Positions 34,116 to 43,406 of a stretch of 64,000 bases of DNA are shown piece after piece; position 1 is the first letter of the stretch; every line of letters starts with the position of its first letter. The stretch lies in contig NZ_JACSQW010000004.1 in assembly GCF_014836425.1 (NCBI RefSeq), forward strand, positions 59,915 through 123,914. The letters are read 5' to 3'. Source of the stretch: Limosilactobacillus avistercoris (GTDB taxonomy: Bacteria; Bacillota; Bacilli; Lactobacillales; Lactobacillaceae). A program made the translations under genes and the position numbers. The notes under the pieces were generated by a model. The model ran no database searches. It was not told the DNA's origin and saw only the letters and a list, made by a program, of their open reading frames with translations.

Positions 34116-34206
34116 TAAATAATCCCACTTTCATTAATCCGATTTCATAATTACTAATAATTAATTTTACACGGCTCAGCGTAATTTTACTAGTATTATG
34201 AAAAAC

Positions 34207-34238
34207 AAAAGCTCTCGTGGAATTCCACAAGAGCTTTT
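34207..34238. terminator. Terminator of pyk
   Basis: The stem AAAAGCTCT-GTGG / CCAC-AGAGCTTTT with an AATT loop lies 30 bp after the pyk stop, with T-runs on both sides. Confidence 0.85.
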
Positions 34239-34267
34239 AATTAATTTGATAGTTTCATAAGACTTAA

Positions 34268-35689
34268 TTAGTCAATAGTCTTAATCCGCATCATGTTAGT
34301 AGCACCCTTAACACCTAGAGGTACACCGGCAACAACGATAATCTTGTCACCCTTCTTAGCAAAGCCAAGTTCTACAGCCTTCTTGGCAGCTAAGTCGAAC
34401 ATCTTATCAGTGTTCTTCATTTCGTCAACAACGTATGGTTGAACACCCCAGTTGATCATAAGGCCGCGTTCTACCCGTTCATTAGGAGTAAGAGCAACGA
34501 TATCAGCGTTAGGACGGTACTTAGAAATCATCTTAGCAGTGTAGCCTGAAGCAGTGTAGGCAACAATGGTGTGAATATCTAAGTCCTTAGCTGCATTAGC
34601 AACAGCTGAACCGATAGTTTCGGTAACGTCTGACTTGTCCCAGTCAAATTTTTCAGTACCGAATTCCCAAAGGTGGTTTTCAGCCTTGATATCGATAGCG
34701 TTCATCATTGCAACTGACTTAACAGGGTAATCACCGTTAGCACTTTCACCAGAAAGCATAGTGGCATCAGTACCATCAAAGACAGCGTTAGCAACGTCAG
34801 AAACTTCGGCACGAGTTGGACGAGGGTTTTCTTGCATTGAGTCAAGCATTTGGGTAGCAGTAATAACTGGCTTACCTAATTCATTACAACGCTTGATCAT
34901 GTGCTTTTGAACGATTGGCACATTTTCAGCAGGAATTTCAACACCCATGTCACCACGAGGAACCATTAAACCATCAGAAACTTCAATGATTTCTTCGAAG
35001 TTGTCGATACCTTCTTGTGATTCGATCTTAGGGAAGATTTGAACATCTTCCATGTTCTTTTCCTTAAGGAGTTCACGAATATCAAGAACATCTTGAGCCT
35101 TACGAACGAATGAAGCTGAGATGTAGTTAATCTTGTTGTCCAAACCGAAACGAATATCACTGCTATCCTTTTCAGTAATTCCTGGCAAGTTGATAGAAAC
35201 ACCAGGAGCGTTAACACCCTTCCGAGAACCAAGAACACCATTGTTAAGGACGTGACAAACAAGTTCCTTGTGTTCTTCATCCTTTTCATCGATTAACATG
35301 TCAATAAGACCATCATCAAAAAGAACGTGGCCACCAACATGAGTATCGTCATAAAGGCCTGGGTAAGTAACAGCGATCTTTTCGTGGGTACCTTCAATTG
35401 AAGGATCCATGGAAATACGAACCTTGTCACCGATCTTAAAGTTGATCTTGCCTTCCTTTTCAACAGTAGTCCGGATTTCAGCACCCTTGGTATCAAGCAT
35501 TAAACCAACGTGCTTACCAGTAATTTCTTGCGCCTTCTTAACGTTTTCCATCCGTCCCAAGTGTTCTGGGTGGTCACCGTGTGAGAAGTTAAACCGGAAA
35601 ATATTTGCACCAGCATTAATCAACTTAACGATGGTGTCAACATCTGTACTTGCAGGACCAAGTGTACTTACAATCTTGGTTTTCTTCAT
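34268..35689 (-). CDS. pyk: Pyruvate kinase
   Basis: It converts phosphoenolpyruvate and ADP to pyruvate and ATP. The 473-residue enzyme shows KTKIVSTLGPAS, FNFSHGDH, MLDTKGAEIRT, FPKIESQEGI, RGDMGVEIPAE and ATQMLDSMQ. It lacks the extra C-terminal PEP-utiliser-like domain seen in Bacillus Pyk. Start ATG 35689 follows AAGGAGAG. It is directly downstream of dnaE, but with no pfkA in between. Confidence 0.97.
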   Translation of the reverse strand: MKKTKIVSTLGPASTDVDTIVKLINAGANIFRFNFSHGDHPEHLGRMENVKKAQEITGKHVGLMLDTKGAEIRTTVEKEGKINFKIGDKVRISMDPSIEGTHEKIAVTYPGLYDDTHVGGHVLFDDGLIDMLIDEKDEEHKELVCHVLNNGVLGSRKGVNAPGVSINLPGITEKDSSDIRFGLDNKINYISASFVRKAQDVLDIRELLKEKNMEDVQIFPKIESQEGIDNFEEIIEVSDGLMVPRGDMGVEIPAENVPIVQKHMIKRCNELGKPVITATQMLDSMQENPRPTRAEVSDVANAVFDGTDATMLSGESANGDYPVKSVAMMNAIDIKAENHLWEFGTEKFDWDKSDVTETIGSAVANAAKDLDIHTIVAYTASGYTAKMISKYRPNADIVALTPNERVERGLMINWGVQPYVVDEMKNTDKMFDLAAKKAVELGFAKKGDKIIVVAGVPLGVKGATNMMRIKTID

Positions 35690-35863
35690 AAATGAATCTC
35701 TCCTTTGCATTTATGCATCAACTGCGGTTTGCATTTGCATACCTCATTTGCACAGCCTTATGATAGCACTTTTCAAAATCTGTGTCTGTAGTTTTTTGCG
35801 AAAAGATATTGGGAAAACGCTATCATTTAATAAATCTCATTAAGTATTAATTTTTGACAAATA

Positions 35864-38800
35864 TCAAGATAGCTTTTGGAAGACCACGTTTCCCTTTCCC
35901 AGGATTTTGATTAATCCCTGGTATGTCTCATTCTTTGAATTTAGCCACCGTAATTTGGGCAGAATCTTTTTTTGGTCATTTTCCGGATAATAAATGATAA
36001 CTGGAATTGGTCCTCGATGAGCTGCCATAAATTGATAAAGTTGCTGATGAATTTGTTCGGTATTATTTTGGGGTAAAATTCGCAAAAACCACCGTTGCTG
36101 AGTAGCCGGTTGTTGTTGACGTAGCCGCTTTGCATCCCAAATTCGGTCAGCAATAATTTGGAGGCCATGTCCTTTACGTTGCTCTGCATAGCCACTAACC
36201 ATTACTACGCGATTATTTTGTAATAGTTCTTGGTAACGATCAAACTGACGGGGAAAAACCGTTACCTTAATTTCACCGGTTTGGTCGGTTCCTGATAAGA
36301 ATGCCATTTGCCGATGATTCTTCTTCGTATAAATCGTTCTAACATGATTAATTAGCATTAAAACTATAACATTTTGACCAGGACGGAGTTGACTAGCAGA
36401 CTGGATATTATACCTCGTCATTAGTCCTTTATATTGGGCCACAGGGTGTCCAGAAAGATAAACCCCTAAATATTCATTTTCCTTTGCTAAGCGTTCTGTA
36501 AGTGGATATTCTTGGCGGGAAGCAATGGTTGATTGTAATGCCGGATCACTTTCAAGTTCATCAGTACTTCCGAATAGTTGAATTCCGGAGATTAACATTG
36601 GCAAAGCGTCAATCATCTCGGCACGGTTATAGCCTAATCCATCAAACGCTCCGGCATAGATAAGTGGTTCAATTAGCTCACTCTTCTGCCACTTACTAGC
36701 CAATCGAGAAATGAAGTTTCGAATATCCTTATACGGACCGTTTTGCTTGCGCTCTTGAATGATTTCTCGAATTAAGTCTCGACGCAGTCCCTTAACTGAT
36801 GCTAAGCCAAAATATAATTGACCGTTATTGAGTGAAAAACTAGTTTGACTTTGGTTGATGCGTGGACCGACAAGTTCAACCCCAAACTGACGCGCATCTT
36901 GAACGTGTGCCTTTAATTTATCAACGTTTGGCTCAGCGTTCATTAACGCGGTAAAGAACTCTCCCGGATAATTAGCTTTTAGATATGCCATCTGGAAAGC
37001 CATCTTTGAATAGGCAACTGCATGTGATTTATTAAAACCATAATTAGCGAACTGATCAATATAATTAAATACCTGCTCCGCCAAATCTTCTGTATACCCA
37101 TTAGCCTGTGCACCATTTAAGAACTTAGTACGCATTCCTTCCATCGTCGCCTGCTTTTTCTTACTCATCGCACGACGTAACAGATCGGCTTCACCCAAAC
37201 TAAAACCAGCCATTGCTGAAGCCAGTTGCATAACTTGTTCCTGATAAACTAAGATCCCGTATGTTGATCCCAAAATAGGTTCTAGCGAGGGATCTGGTAA
37301 TTGGTATGTTTCTTCTCCCCGTTTACGAGCAATAAAATGAGGAATATTTTCCAATGGTCCTGGACGGTAAAGAGCGTTAACAGCAACTATATCTTCAAAA
37401 TCATCTGGGTGAAGATTTATCAGCACTTCCCTAATCCCCGCTGATTCAAATTGGAATACGCCATCGGTTAAGCCGCGTTGAAAGAGGGCTAATGTCTTGG
37501 GATCATTTAATGAAATCGTAGAAAGATTAAAGTCCGGTTGCTGCTGTCGAATTAATTTTAGGATATTATCCATAATCGACAGGTTTCGCAATCCCAGAAA
37601 GTCCATCTTTAGTAGTCCCAAGGCTTCAACCGTATCCTTAGGGAATTGCGTCATTAATAGTCCCTCACTCCCGTCCTGGAGAGGAACAATCTCATGAAGC
37701 GGGCTTTCGGATAATACTACCCCAGCAGCATGAATCGAATAATGTCGGGGAAGGCCCTCTAACTTTTGAGCGACCTTATACAATAATTGGTATTCTGGAT
37801 GATCACTAAGCAGGTTTTGCAAACGTTGTGATTCTTTTAATCCCTCTGCTAATGTGACGTGGAGGCCATGAGGAATGGCACTAGCAAGTTCATTAACTGC
37901 ATAGCGATTCAAGCCAAATACCCGACTCACATCACGAATAACTTGCTTAGCCGCAAGGGTACCAAAAGTGATAATCTGGGCAACACGTTGATGCCCGTAC
38001 TTTTGGTGGACATATTCAAGAACTTCACCACGTCGGTTATCAGGAATATCCAAATCAATATCCGGCATCTGTGCTCGCTCAGGATTAAGAAAACGTTCAA
38101 ATAACAGATGGTACTGTAAGGGATCAACATCGGTAATTGCTAAGGCATAAGCTACCAAAGACCCTGCTGCTGAACCCCTTCCCGGATCCGTTGTTATTTT
38201 TTCCCGGTGGGCAAATCGCATAACATCCCAAACAATTAGGAAGTAATCGTCAAATCCCATCTCATGAATCACTTTTAATTCCTTTGCCAGACGTTGTTGG
38301 TAATCACTTAATTTCAATTCTGGAGCAATCCGCCGTTTTTTCAATCCCTCAATGCATAAGTGTCGAAGGTATTCAGCAGCTGATTGTCCTTCAGGGGTAC
38401 TAAAATGTGGCAGAATTGGTTGTTTAAATTCAAAGTCAAGATTACAATTTTTTGCAATTTCTACTGTCTTCGCAGCTGCCTGGTCAAGTTTTACTCTTTG
38501 ATAAGCAGATAAAACATCTGCCTGTGTACGAAGGTAGTGGTTGCCTAGCTTTCTTGCATTAGTTTCCACATTATCTAGCTGAACATTCGCGTCAATTGCT
38601 TGAAGAACCTTAGTGGCAAACAAATCATCTGCATTCAAATATTCAACGGGACTCACTCCTATAAGATCTAAGGAATGGTTTATTGCTAATTGACTTAACG
38701 TTGACCGTTGAATTTGATCTAATTGGGGATTAGTTCCTAAAAGAAGGCTATCCTGATCTGTCGTATCACGTAAAAGCTGAATAACTGTGTCATCAGCCTT

Positions 38801-39217
38801 TAGCCAACTAAACACCGTGGATTGTGGTGGAATAATAACATAAAGTGAGGAAAGAAATGATTTAATCTGCTCAAATGATAATGGCAACTGTTCACGATTA
38901 CTTGTCTGCTGAAGGGTGGAAAGTTCCATTAGGTTCTTATAACCAGTCTTGTTCTTAGCCAAAAAAACTAATTCTAAGTTAGTCCCGTCAACGTTATTTA
39001 ACGTAATCGTCAATTGCAAGCCAATAATTGGTTTTATTCCAACTTCTTTAGCAGCATTATAAAAATCAACAGCACCATATAAAACATTTTTATCAGTCAA
39101 CGCAAGTGCTGAATAGCCACGTTCTTTAGCAGCCATAACTAATTTCTTTATCCGAATTGGACTCCTTAACAGTGAATAGCTACTTTTTACTTGAAGCGGT
39201 GCAAAATTCACCTTCAT
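35864..39217 (-). CDS. dnaE: DNA polymerase III alpha subunit DnaE
   Basis: The 1,117-residue replicative polymerase has an N-terminal PHP domain (residues about 1-200). The catalytic core has PDIDLDIPD carrying two of the three catalytic Asp residues, GRGSAAGSLV and YGFNKSHAVAYS. A helix-hairpin-helix region and a C-terminal OB fold (QNVIVLMLINHVRTI, KVTVFPRQFD) follow. In Firmicutes this DnaE extends primers before handing over to PolC. Confidence 0.96.
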   Translation of the reverse strand: MKVNFAPLQVKSSYSLLRSPIRIKKLVMAAKERGYSALALTDKNVLYGAVDFYNAAKEVGIKPIIGLQLTITLNNVDGTNLELVFLAKNKTGYKNLMELSTLQQTSNREQLPLSFEQIKSFLSSLYVIIPPQSTVFSWLKADDTVIQLLRDTTDQDSLLLGTNPQLDQIQRSTLSQLAINHSLDLIGVSPVEYLNADDLFATKVLQAIDANVQLDNVETNARKLGNHYLRTQADVLSAYQRVKLDQAAAKTVEIAKNCNLDFEFKQPILPHFSTPEGQSAAEYLRHLCIEGLKKRRIAPELKLSDYQQRLAKELKVIHEMGFDDYFLIVWDVMRFAHREKITTDPGRGSAAGSLVAYALAITDVDPLQYHLLFERFLNPERAQMPDIDLDIPDNRRGEVLEYVHQKYGHQRVAQIITFGTLAAKQVIRDVSRVFGLNRYAVNELASAIPHGLHVTLAEGLKESQRLQNLLSDHPEYQLLYKVAQKLEGLPRHYSIHAAGVVLSESPLHEIVPLQDGSEGLLMTQFPKDTVEALGLLKMDFLGLRNLSIMDNILKLIRQQQPDFNLSTISLNDPKTLALFQRGLTDGVFQFESAGIREVLINLHPDDFEDIVAVNALYRPGPLENIPHFIARKRGEETYQLPDPSLEPILGSTYGILVYQEQVMQLASAMAGFSLGEADLLRRAMSKKKQATMEGMRTKFLNGAQANGYTEDLAEQVFNYIDQFANYGFNKSHAVAYSKMAFQMAYLKANYPGEFFTALMNAEPNVDKLKAHVQDARQFGVELVGPRINQSQTSFSLNNGQLYFGLASVKGLRRDLIREIIQERKQNGPYKDIRNFISRLASKWQKSELIEPLIYAGAFDGLGYNRAEMIDALPMLISGIQLFGSTDELESDPALQSTIASRQEYPLTERLAKENEYLGVYLSGHPVAQYKGLMTRYNIQSASQLRPGQNVIVLMLINHVRTIYTKKNHRQMAFLSGTDQTGEIKVTVFPRQFDRYQELLQNNRVVMVSGYAEQRKGHGLQIIADRIWDAKRLRQQQPATQQRWFLRILPQNNTEQIHQQLYQFMAAHRGPIPVIIYYPENDQKKILPKLRWLNSKNETYQGLIKILGKGNVVFQKLS

Positions 39218-39338
39218 TCATCCCCCTTTCATTAAGAAATTATAGCAAATGTTGTTAAATTATGCTGTGAAGGGCTAGCAGGATTATTTAGTAAGTGTTA
39301 AAATTATTTTAATTGAGATGGATAAGGAGATGTTCCGA

Positions 39339-39536
39339 GTGAAACTATTAGAAGCAAACATCGGTGGTGGTGTTATTGCTCTCATCTTAGGTGAGATCTT
39401 AGCTTACATTGATAGTCAACTAGAAACAATGACACCAGATTACCTATTAACCGGTATTTTGGCCGTTGTCTTCGGCTTAGTTGCTGCTAACTGTGTATAC
39501 TTCATCACACGAAAAGCTGATCCATCAAGAAACTAA
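39339..39536 (+). CDS. Small membrane protein, DUF2929-like
   Basis: The 65-residue protein has two membrane helices (GGGVIALILGEILAYI and GILAVVFGLVAANCVYFI). A GTG start at 39339 is favoured because AAGGAG lies nine bases upstream; an ATG at 39318 is in frame but lacks a site. Family membership (DUF2929) is from size, position and topology. It is divergent from dnaE. Confidence 0.72.
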   Translation: MKLLEANIGGGVIALILGEILAYIDSQLETMTPDYLLTGILAVVFGLVAANCVYFITRKADPSRN

Positions 39537-39556
39537 TTCTTAAAAAAAGAAAGAAT

Positions 39557-39595
39557 AAAAAAGAACCAGGAAAGCAATTTCCTGGTTCTTTTTTT
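39557..39595. terminator. Bidirectional terminator
   Basis: The stem AAAAGAACCAGGAAA / TTTCCTGGTTCTTTT with a 4-base loop has A/T tracts on both sides. It serves the DUF2929 gene and the convergent metal-permease gene, whose stop is at 39594. Confidence 0.9.
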
Positions 39596-40391
39596 ATTCA
39601 ACTCCGCTCATCTTTTGTTTAATTAAAGCACTGCAATAAATTATAACTTCAATCACTGCAATAAAGAAACTGACTGGCCAATTAGTTAAATAACCAAGGA
39701 AAAGCCCTAACCAAGTTCCTAAAAGTGAAAAGAGAATTGCTAACCCAATCATCTTAGCAACCCCATGAGTAAAGTATTTTGCACTAGCTGCCGGAAGAGT
39801 TAAAAGGATAAAAATTAAGAGTGAACCAACAATTTGAGCCGCAACACTCACGCTTAATGCTAAAATAACCAAAAAAATAACGGAATACAATGTAGCATTA
39901 AGTCCACTCACTCGTGCTCCGATTGCATCAAACGAAGTAAATTTAAGTTGCCGATAAGTTGCAAAAATTACCAAAATAACAATGATTGATAAATAAATTA
40001 GTTGCCAAACTTCACTTAAATTTATCCCCACAACGCTTCCAAAAAGAATATTAGTTGCCGAGCTAGCGTTTTTACTGCTTAAAGAAAGAAAGAGGATTCC
40101 AAAGCCAATAAAAAGAGCCGAAACAGCACTAGTAACTGCTTCACGACGCGATTCTTTAATACTCATTTGACCAACAAGAATTGAGCTAAGCATTGTAAAG
40201 AGGATCATCCCATTAAGAACCGGCCAGCCAATGAAGACTGCAAACGCACCGCCAGCAAAGCCAATTTCAGATAGTGTATGAGTCAGAAATGAAAGATTCC
40301 TTGCAACAACAAAGACGCCAACAAAGCCACTAACAATGGCAATAAAAGTACTGGCAATAAAGGCGTGGCGCATAAAACTTAGTTCTAACAT
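39594..40391 (-). CDS. Zn/Mn-type ABC transporter permease
   Basis: The 265-residue protein has seven to eight membrane helices and the ABC-3 permease signatures LSEIGFAGGAFAV and LLTLPAASAKYF. It forms the channel for divalent metal with the two upstream genes. It overlaps the ATPase gene by one base (TAATG-type junction). Confidence 0.92.
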   Translation of the reverse strand: MLELSFMRHAFIASTFIAIVSGFVGVFVVARNLSFLTHTLSEIGFAGGAFAVFIGWPVLNGMILFTMLSSILVGQMSIKESRREAVTSAVSALFIGFGILFLSLSSKNASSATNILFGSVVGINLSEVWQLIYLSIIVILVIFATYRQLKFTSFDAIGARVSGLNATLYSVIFLVILALSVSVAAQIVGSLLIFILLTLPAASAKYFTHGVAKMIGLAILFSLLGTWLGLFLGYLTNWPVSFFIAVIEVIIYCSALIKQKMSGVE

Positions 40392-41059
40392 TACTTAACC
40401 TCCTTTTCTGGTTGGGGAAGTTCATTGATCGTCCCCGTTAAGTACCCATCCCCGGTCATCTGAAGAAAGCGAGTTCCATAATGTTGAGCTAGTTCCCAGT
40501 CATGGGTTACAAACATCACGCTAAGTCCCTGTTGTTGAAAACGAGTAACCAAATCTAATAGCTCATATTTCATCTCATTATCCAAACTTGCAGTTGACTC
40601 ATCCAAAATTAACAGTCCCGGACTAGGAAGCAGGGCTTGAGCCAAGTAAGCCCGCTGCTTCTCACCACCAGAGGCCAAGCCAAGGGGACGGTCAGCAATT
40701 TTTTGTAAGTTTGTCTCGCTAATTACCTTGTTTACCCGTTGACGTTCATCCTTTTTTAGCCAAGGAAGAAAACTATGAGGAACATTCAATGCTATAAAAT
40801 CGCGAATTGAAAGGGGGTATTCCTGATCAATATTCCGGAATTGAGGAACATAACCGATTTTTGTTTGCGGATTAATTATTATTTCACCCTTTTGTGGCTT
40901 AGTAAAGCCCAGCATCGACCGAACAAGAGTTGTTTTTCCGACCCCATTTTCGCCGATTACTACTAAAAAATCTCCCTGGTTAATATTAAAACTTAAATCA
41001 TGAATTACCTGATGGTTACCATAAGCAACCGCTAAATCGTTAACTGTGACAATTGACAT
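40391..41059 (-). CDS. Zn/Mn-type ABC transporter ATP-binding protein
   Basis: The 222-residue ATPase has Walker A GENGVGKTTL, signature LASGGEKQRAYLA and Walker B LLILDESTASLD. Its start ATG 41059 has GGGAGAG upstream and overlaps the end of the receptor gene; a longer frame upstream has no ribosome site. The family belongs to znuC/adcC/mtsA-type systems. Confidence 0.93.
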   Translation of the reverse strand: MSIVTVNDLAVAYGNHQVIHDLSFNINQGDFLVVIGENGVGKTTLVRSMLGFTKPQKGEIIINPQTKIGYVPQFRNIDQEYPLSIRDFIALNVPHSFLPWLKKDERQRVNKVISETNLQKIADRPLGLASGGEKQRAYLAQALLPSPGLLILDESTASLDNEMKYELLDLVTRFQQQGLSVMFVTHDWELAQHYGTRFLQMTGDGYLTGTINELPQPEKEVK

Positions 41060-41060
41060 T

Positions 41061-41975
41061 CTACTTCTCTCCCTGCTGAATTCGTGATAGTGCCCGATAT
41101 TGTGAAAGCATCCACTCTTGATAAGACTTGGCACTATTAGGCTTGGTTTCCGTTACTTTTAACACTGGAACATGATGTTTACGTGCTAGCTTTACCAAAC
41201 CATTAACAACGTGATCACTCGTTTGGGAATTTTCAACGAAAAACGCAATTTCATGATTTTTAATTGCAGATTGCAGTTGTTGAATATCTTGTGGTGATGG
41301 ATCATTACCATCTTCAATGGCTTTTTCAAAGTGTTGATCCACTACTTGATAGCCTAAAGCCGTTAATGCATAATCAAATACCGGTTCACTGACTGCAACC
41401 CTATTATTTTCTGGGCTAACGTTTGCTTTAATTTTAGCAATTTCCTGTTCCAATGGTTTTAATGAGTCAATGTATTTTTGCTCATTCTTTTGGTAATAGC
41501 TTTGGTGATTTGAATCCAACTTTCCGTATTGGACAGCTAAGTCCTGTGCTAGTCTTTTCATCGTTGATGGTTCATACCACAAGTGCTCATTCTGCCCGGT
41601 TTGTTTGCCCATTAAACGACCAACATTTACCACTTTCTGTGCGTGATTCTGGTTATCCGAATGAGCGATTTTATTTAACCATTCATCATAACCCAGGCCA
41701 TTTTCAATAACGACATTTGCATCCCCAACCTGTTTTGCCTGCGCAGTTCCTGGCTGATAATCATGAGGATCAACCGATGCATTATCAATTAATGACGTTA
41801 CTTTCCCGTACTTTCCAGCAACCTGCTGAGCAACCTCTCCGTAGAAGTTTAAACCAGTAATTACCCGAATTGGCTTTTTATCAGTATTAAGCGTTTTAAA
41901 GGGAATAAATGACAACGCTAAAATCACAAGTAATAAACTAACAAGGCCACTCATACCAATGAAGTATTTTTTCAT
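41061..41975 (-). CDS. Metal ABC transporter substrate-binding protein (Zn/Mn family)
   Basis: The 304-residue protein has an N-terminal signal/anchor (SGLVSLLLVILALSFI) and the cluster A-I fold. Candidate metal ligands are His in DPHDYQP, His in EHLWYEP, Glu in SEPVFDYAL and acidic residues near FVENSQTSD. Glu rather than His at the third ligand, and no His-rich loop, are more like manganese receptors (PsaA type) than ZnuA. Substrate remains uncertain. A strong promoter and a Fur-family-like box precede it. Confidence 0.85.
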   Translation of the reverse strand: MKKYFIGMSGLVSLLLVILALSFIPFKTLNTDKKPIRVITGLNFYGEVAQQVAGKYGKVTSLIDNASVDPHDYQPGTAQAKQVGDANVVIENGLGYDEWLNKIAHSDNQNHAQKVVNVGRLMGKQTGQNEHLWYEPSTMKRLAQDLAVQYGKLDSNHQSYYQKNEQKYIDSLKPLEQEIAKIKANVSPENNRVAVSEPVFDYALTALGYQVVDQHFEKAIEDGNDPSPQDIQQLQSAIKNHEIAFFVENSQTSDHVVNGLVKLARKHHVPVLKVTETKPNSAKSYQEWMLSQYRALSRIQQGEK

Positions 41976-41990
41976 TCTCTTCTCCTTTAA

Positions 41991-42005
41991 TAGTAATCAT
42001 TATCA
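41991..42005. promoter_or_regulatory. Fur-family-like operator before the metal transporter
   Basis: TGATAATGATTACTA (minus strand) matches 13 of 15 positions of the 7-1-7 inverted repeat TGATAATNATTATCA used by Fur-type regulators (Fur, Zur, PerR). It lies just downstream of the promoter and before the ribosome site, a roadblock position. It implies metal-dependent repression. Confidence 0.55.
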
Positions 42006-42020
42006 TTAAGAACAGTTGCT

Positions 42021-42049
42021 ATCTTACCAAACTATTCATTTGAATGCAA
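42021..42049 (-). promoter_or_regulatory. Promoter of the metal transporter operon
   Basis: -35 TTGCAT (42044-42049) and -10 TAAGAT (42021-42026) with a 17-bp spacer lie 46 bp upstream of the receptor start. Confidence 0.65.
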
Positions 42050-42096
42050 GTTTAAACTCAATGATGATCTCTAAAGTATTTACATCAGTCAAAACA

Positions 42097-42144
42097 AAAA
42101 GGAACTTTACAGAAAACAAACATAACTTCCGCCAAGTTCCTTTA
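42097..42144 (-). terminator. Terminator of pepT
   Basis: AAAGGAACTT pairs with AAGTTCCTTT across a long loop, 12 bp after the pepT stop, with a run of Ts on the minus strand. Confidence 0.6.
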
Positions 42145-42155
42145 ATAAATAATTA

Positions 42156-43406
42156 TTAATTATTCTGACTATTTAATTCATTAATCTTAAGAAGAACATC
42201 CAATGCCTTTTCCATCGTCTGTAGGGAAACGTACTCAAATCTACTGTGCATGTTTTCGCCACCAGCAAACAGGTTTGGTGTTGGCAATCCCTTATAAGAA
42301 ATTGTTGAACCATCAGTTCCACCACGAACCGGGTAAATTACTGGCTTAATATTCAAATCTTCCATTGCCTTTTTAGCAATTTCAACCGATTCCATCTTTC
42401 CTTTAAGCGCATCTTTAAGGTTATAGTATTGATCATAAAGGTTCATGTTGATCCGTTTACTACCTAACTCATTATTAAGACCGTTGACAATCCGTTCAAG
42501 CAGGTGCTTTCGTTCTTCAAAAGTTTCCCGATCATGATCACGAATAAGGTAAACCATCCGCACATGGTCGACAGTTCCATCAAATTTATACAAGTGAAAG
42601 AACCCTTCCCGACCTTCAGTCCGTTCAGCACGCTCATGGACTGGTAAACTGTTATGGAGATCAATAGCAACCTGGATAGCGTTAACCATGGTTCCCTTAG
42701 CTACCCCAGTATGAACATCCTTTCCGGAAATTTCTATTTCTGCTTGAGCAGCGTTAAAGGTTTCGTATTCTAGTTCACCCAATGGGCCACCATCAACGGT
42801 ATAGGCAAAGTCAGCACCAAAGTCGTCAACGTCAAAGTGATCAGCACCGGTACCAATTTCTTCATCTGGGCCTAAACCAATCTTGATTTCACCATGCTTA
42901 ATCTCCGGATGTTTCATGTAATATGCAGCCATTGTCATAATTTCGGCTACTCCTGACTTATCGTCAGCACCCAGCAGTGTTGAACCATCAGTGGTAATTA
43001 ACGTATCTCCTTGGTAATTCTTTAGGTTAGGGAATTCCGTGGTTGATAATACATATTTACCGTCTTCATCTAATTGGATATCACTTTTACCATCATAATC
43101 TTCAACAATCTGTGGGTTAACGTTATGTGCATTAAAGTCTGCCGTATCCACATGTGAAATATAACCAATTGTTGGCACTTCATAATCCAAATTACTTGGG
43201 ATAGTGGCAAATAGATAGGAGGATTGAGGGTTAATATGAACATCGCTTAACCCTAATTCCTTTAGCTCAGCCGCTAATTCATTCAAGAACGCTGTTTCCT
43301 TGGGATCAGACGGAATAGTGTCTGAATCAGGGTTAGAGCGCGTTTCTGTCTTTACGTACTTTAAAAAGCGAGGTAATAAGCCTTCATATTTTTCTTCTGT
43401 CATCAT
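42156..43406 (-). CDS. pepT: Peptidase T (tripeptide aminopeptidase)
   Basis: This 416-residue zinc metallopeptidase of the M20B family removes N-terminal residues from tripeptides. Motifs: TIGYISHVDTADF (His and Asp), LLGADDKSGVAEI (metal-bridging Asp), GPDEEIGTGADHF (catalytic Glu pair), HTGVAKGTMVNAI and RGGTDGSTISYKG. Its start overlaps the Nif3-like stop (TAATG), indicating coupling. It is important for peptide use in lactic acid bacteria. Confidence 0.96.
   Translation of the reverse strand: MMTEEKYEGLLPRFLKYVKTETRSNPDSDTIPSDPKETAFLNELAAELKELGLSDVHINPQSSYLFATIPSNLDYEVPTIGYISHVDTADFNAHNVNPQIVEDYDGKSDIQLDEDGKYVLSTTEFPNLKNYQGDTLITTDGSTLLGADDKSGVAEIMTMAAYYMKHPEIKHGEIKIGLGPDEEIGTGADHFDVDDFGADFAYTVDGGPLGELEYETFNAAQAEIEISGKDVHTGVAKGTMVNAIQVAIDLHNSLPVHERAERTEGREGFFHLYKFDGTVDHVRMVYLIRDHDRETFEERKHLLERIVNGLNNELGSKRINMNLYDQYYNLKDALKGKMESVEIAKKAMEDLNIKPVIYPVRGGTDGSTISYKGLPTPNLFAGGENMHSRFEYVSLQTMEKALDVLLKINELNSQNN

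Noticed and set aside
35409..35843. 144-codon plus-strand ORF opposite pyk
   Set aside because: It is antisense to the highly conserved pyruvate kinase N-terminus, and has no ribosome site or recognisable domain.
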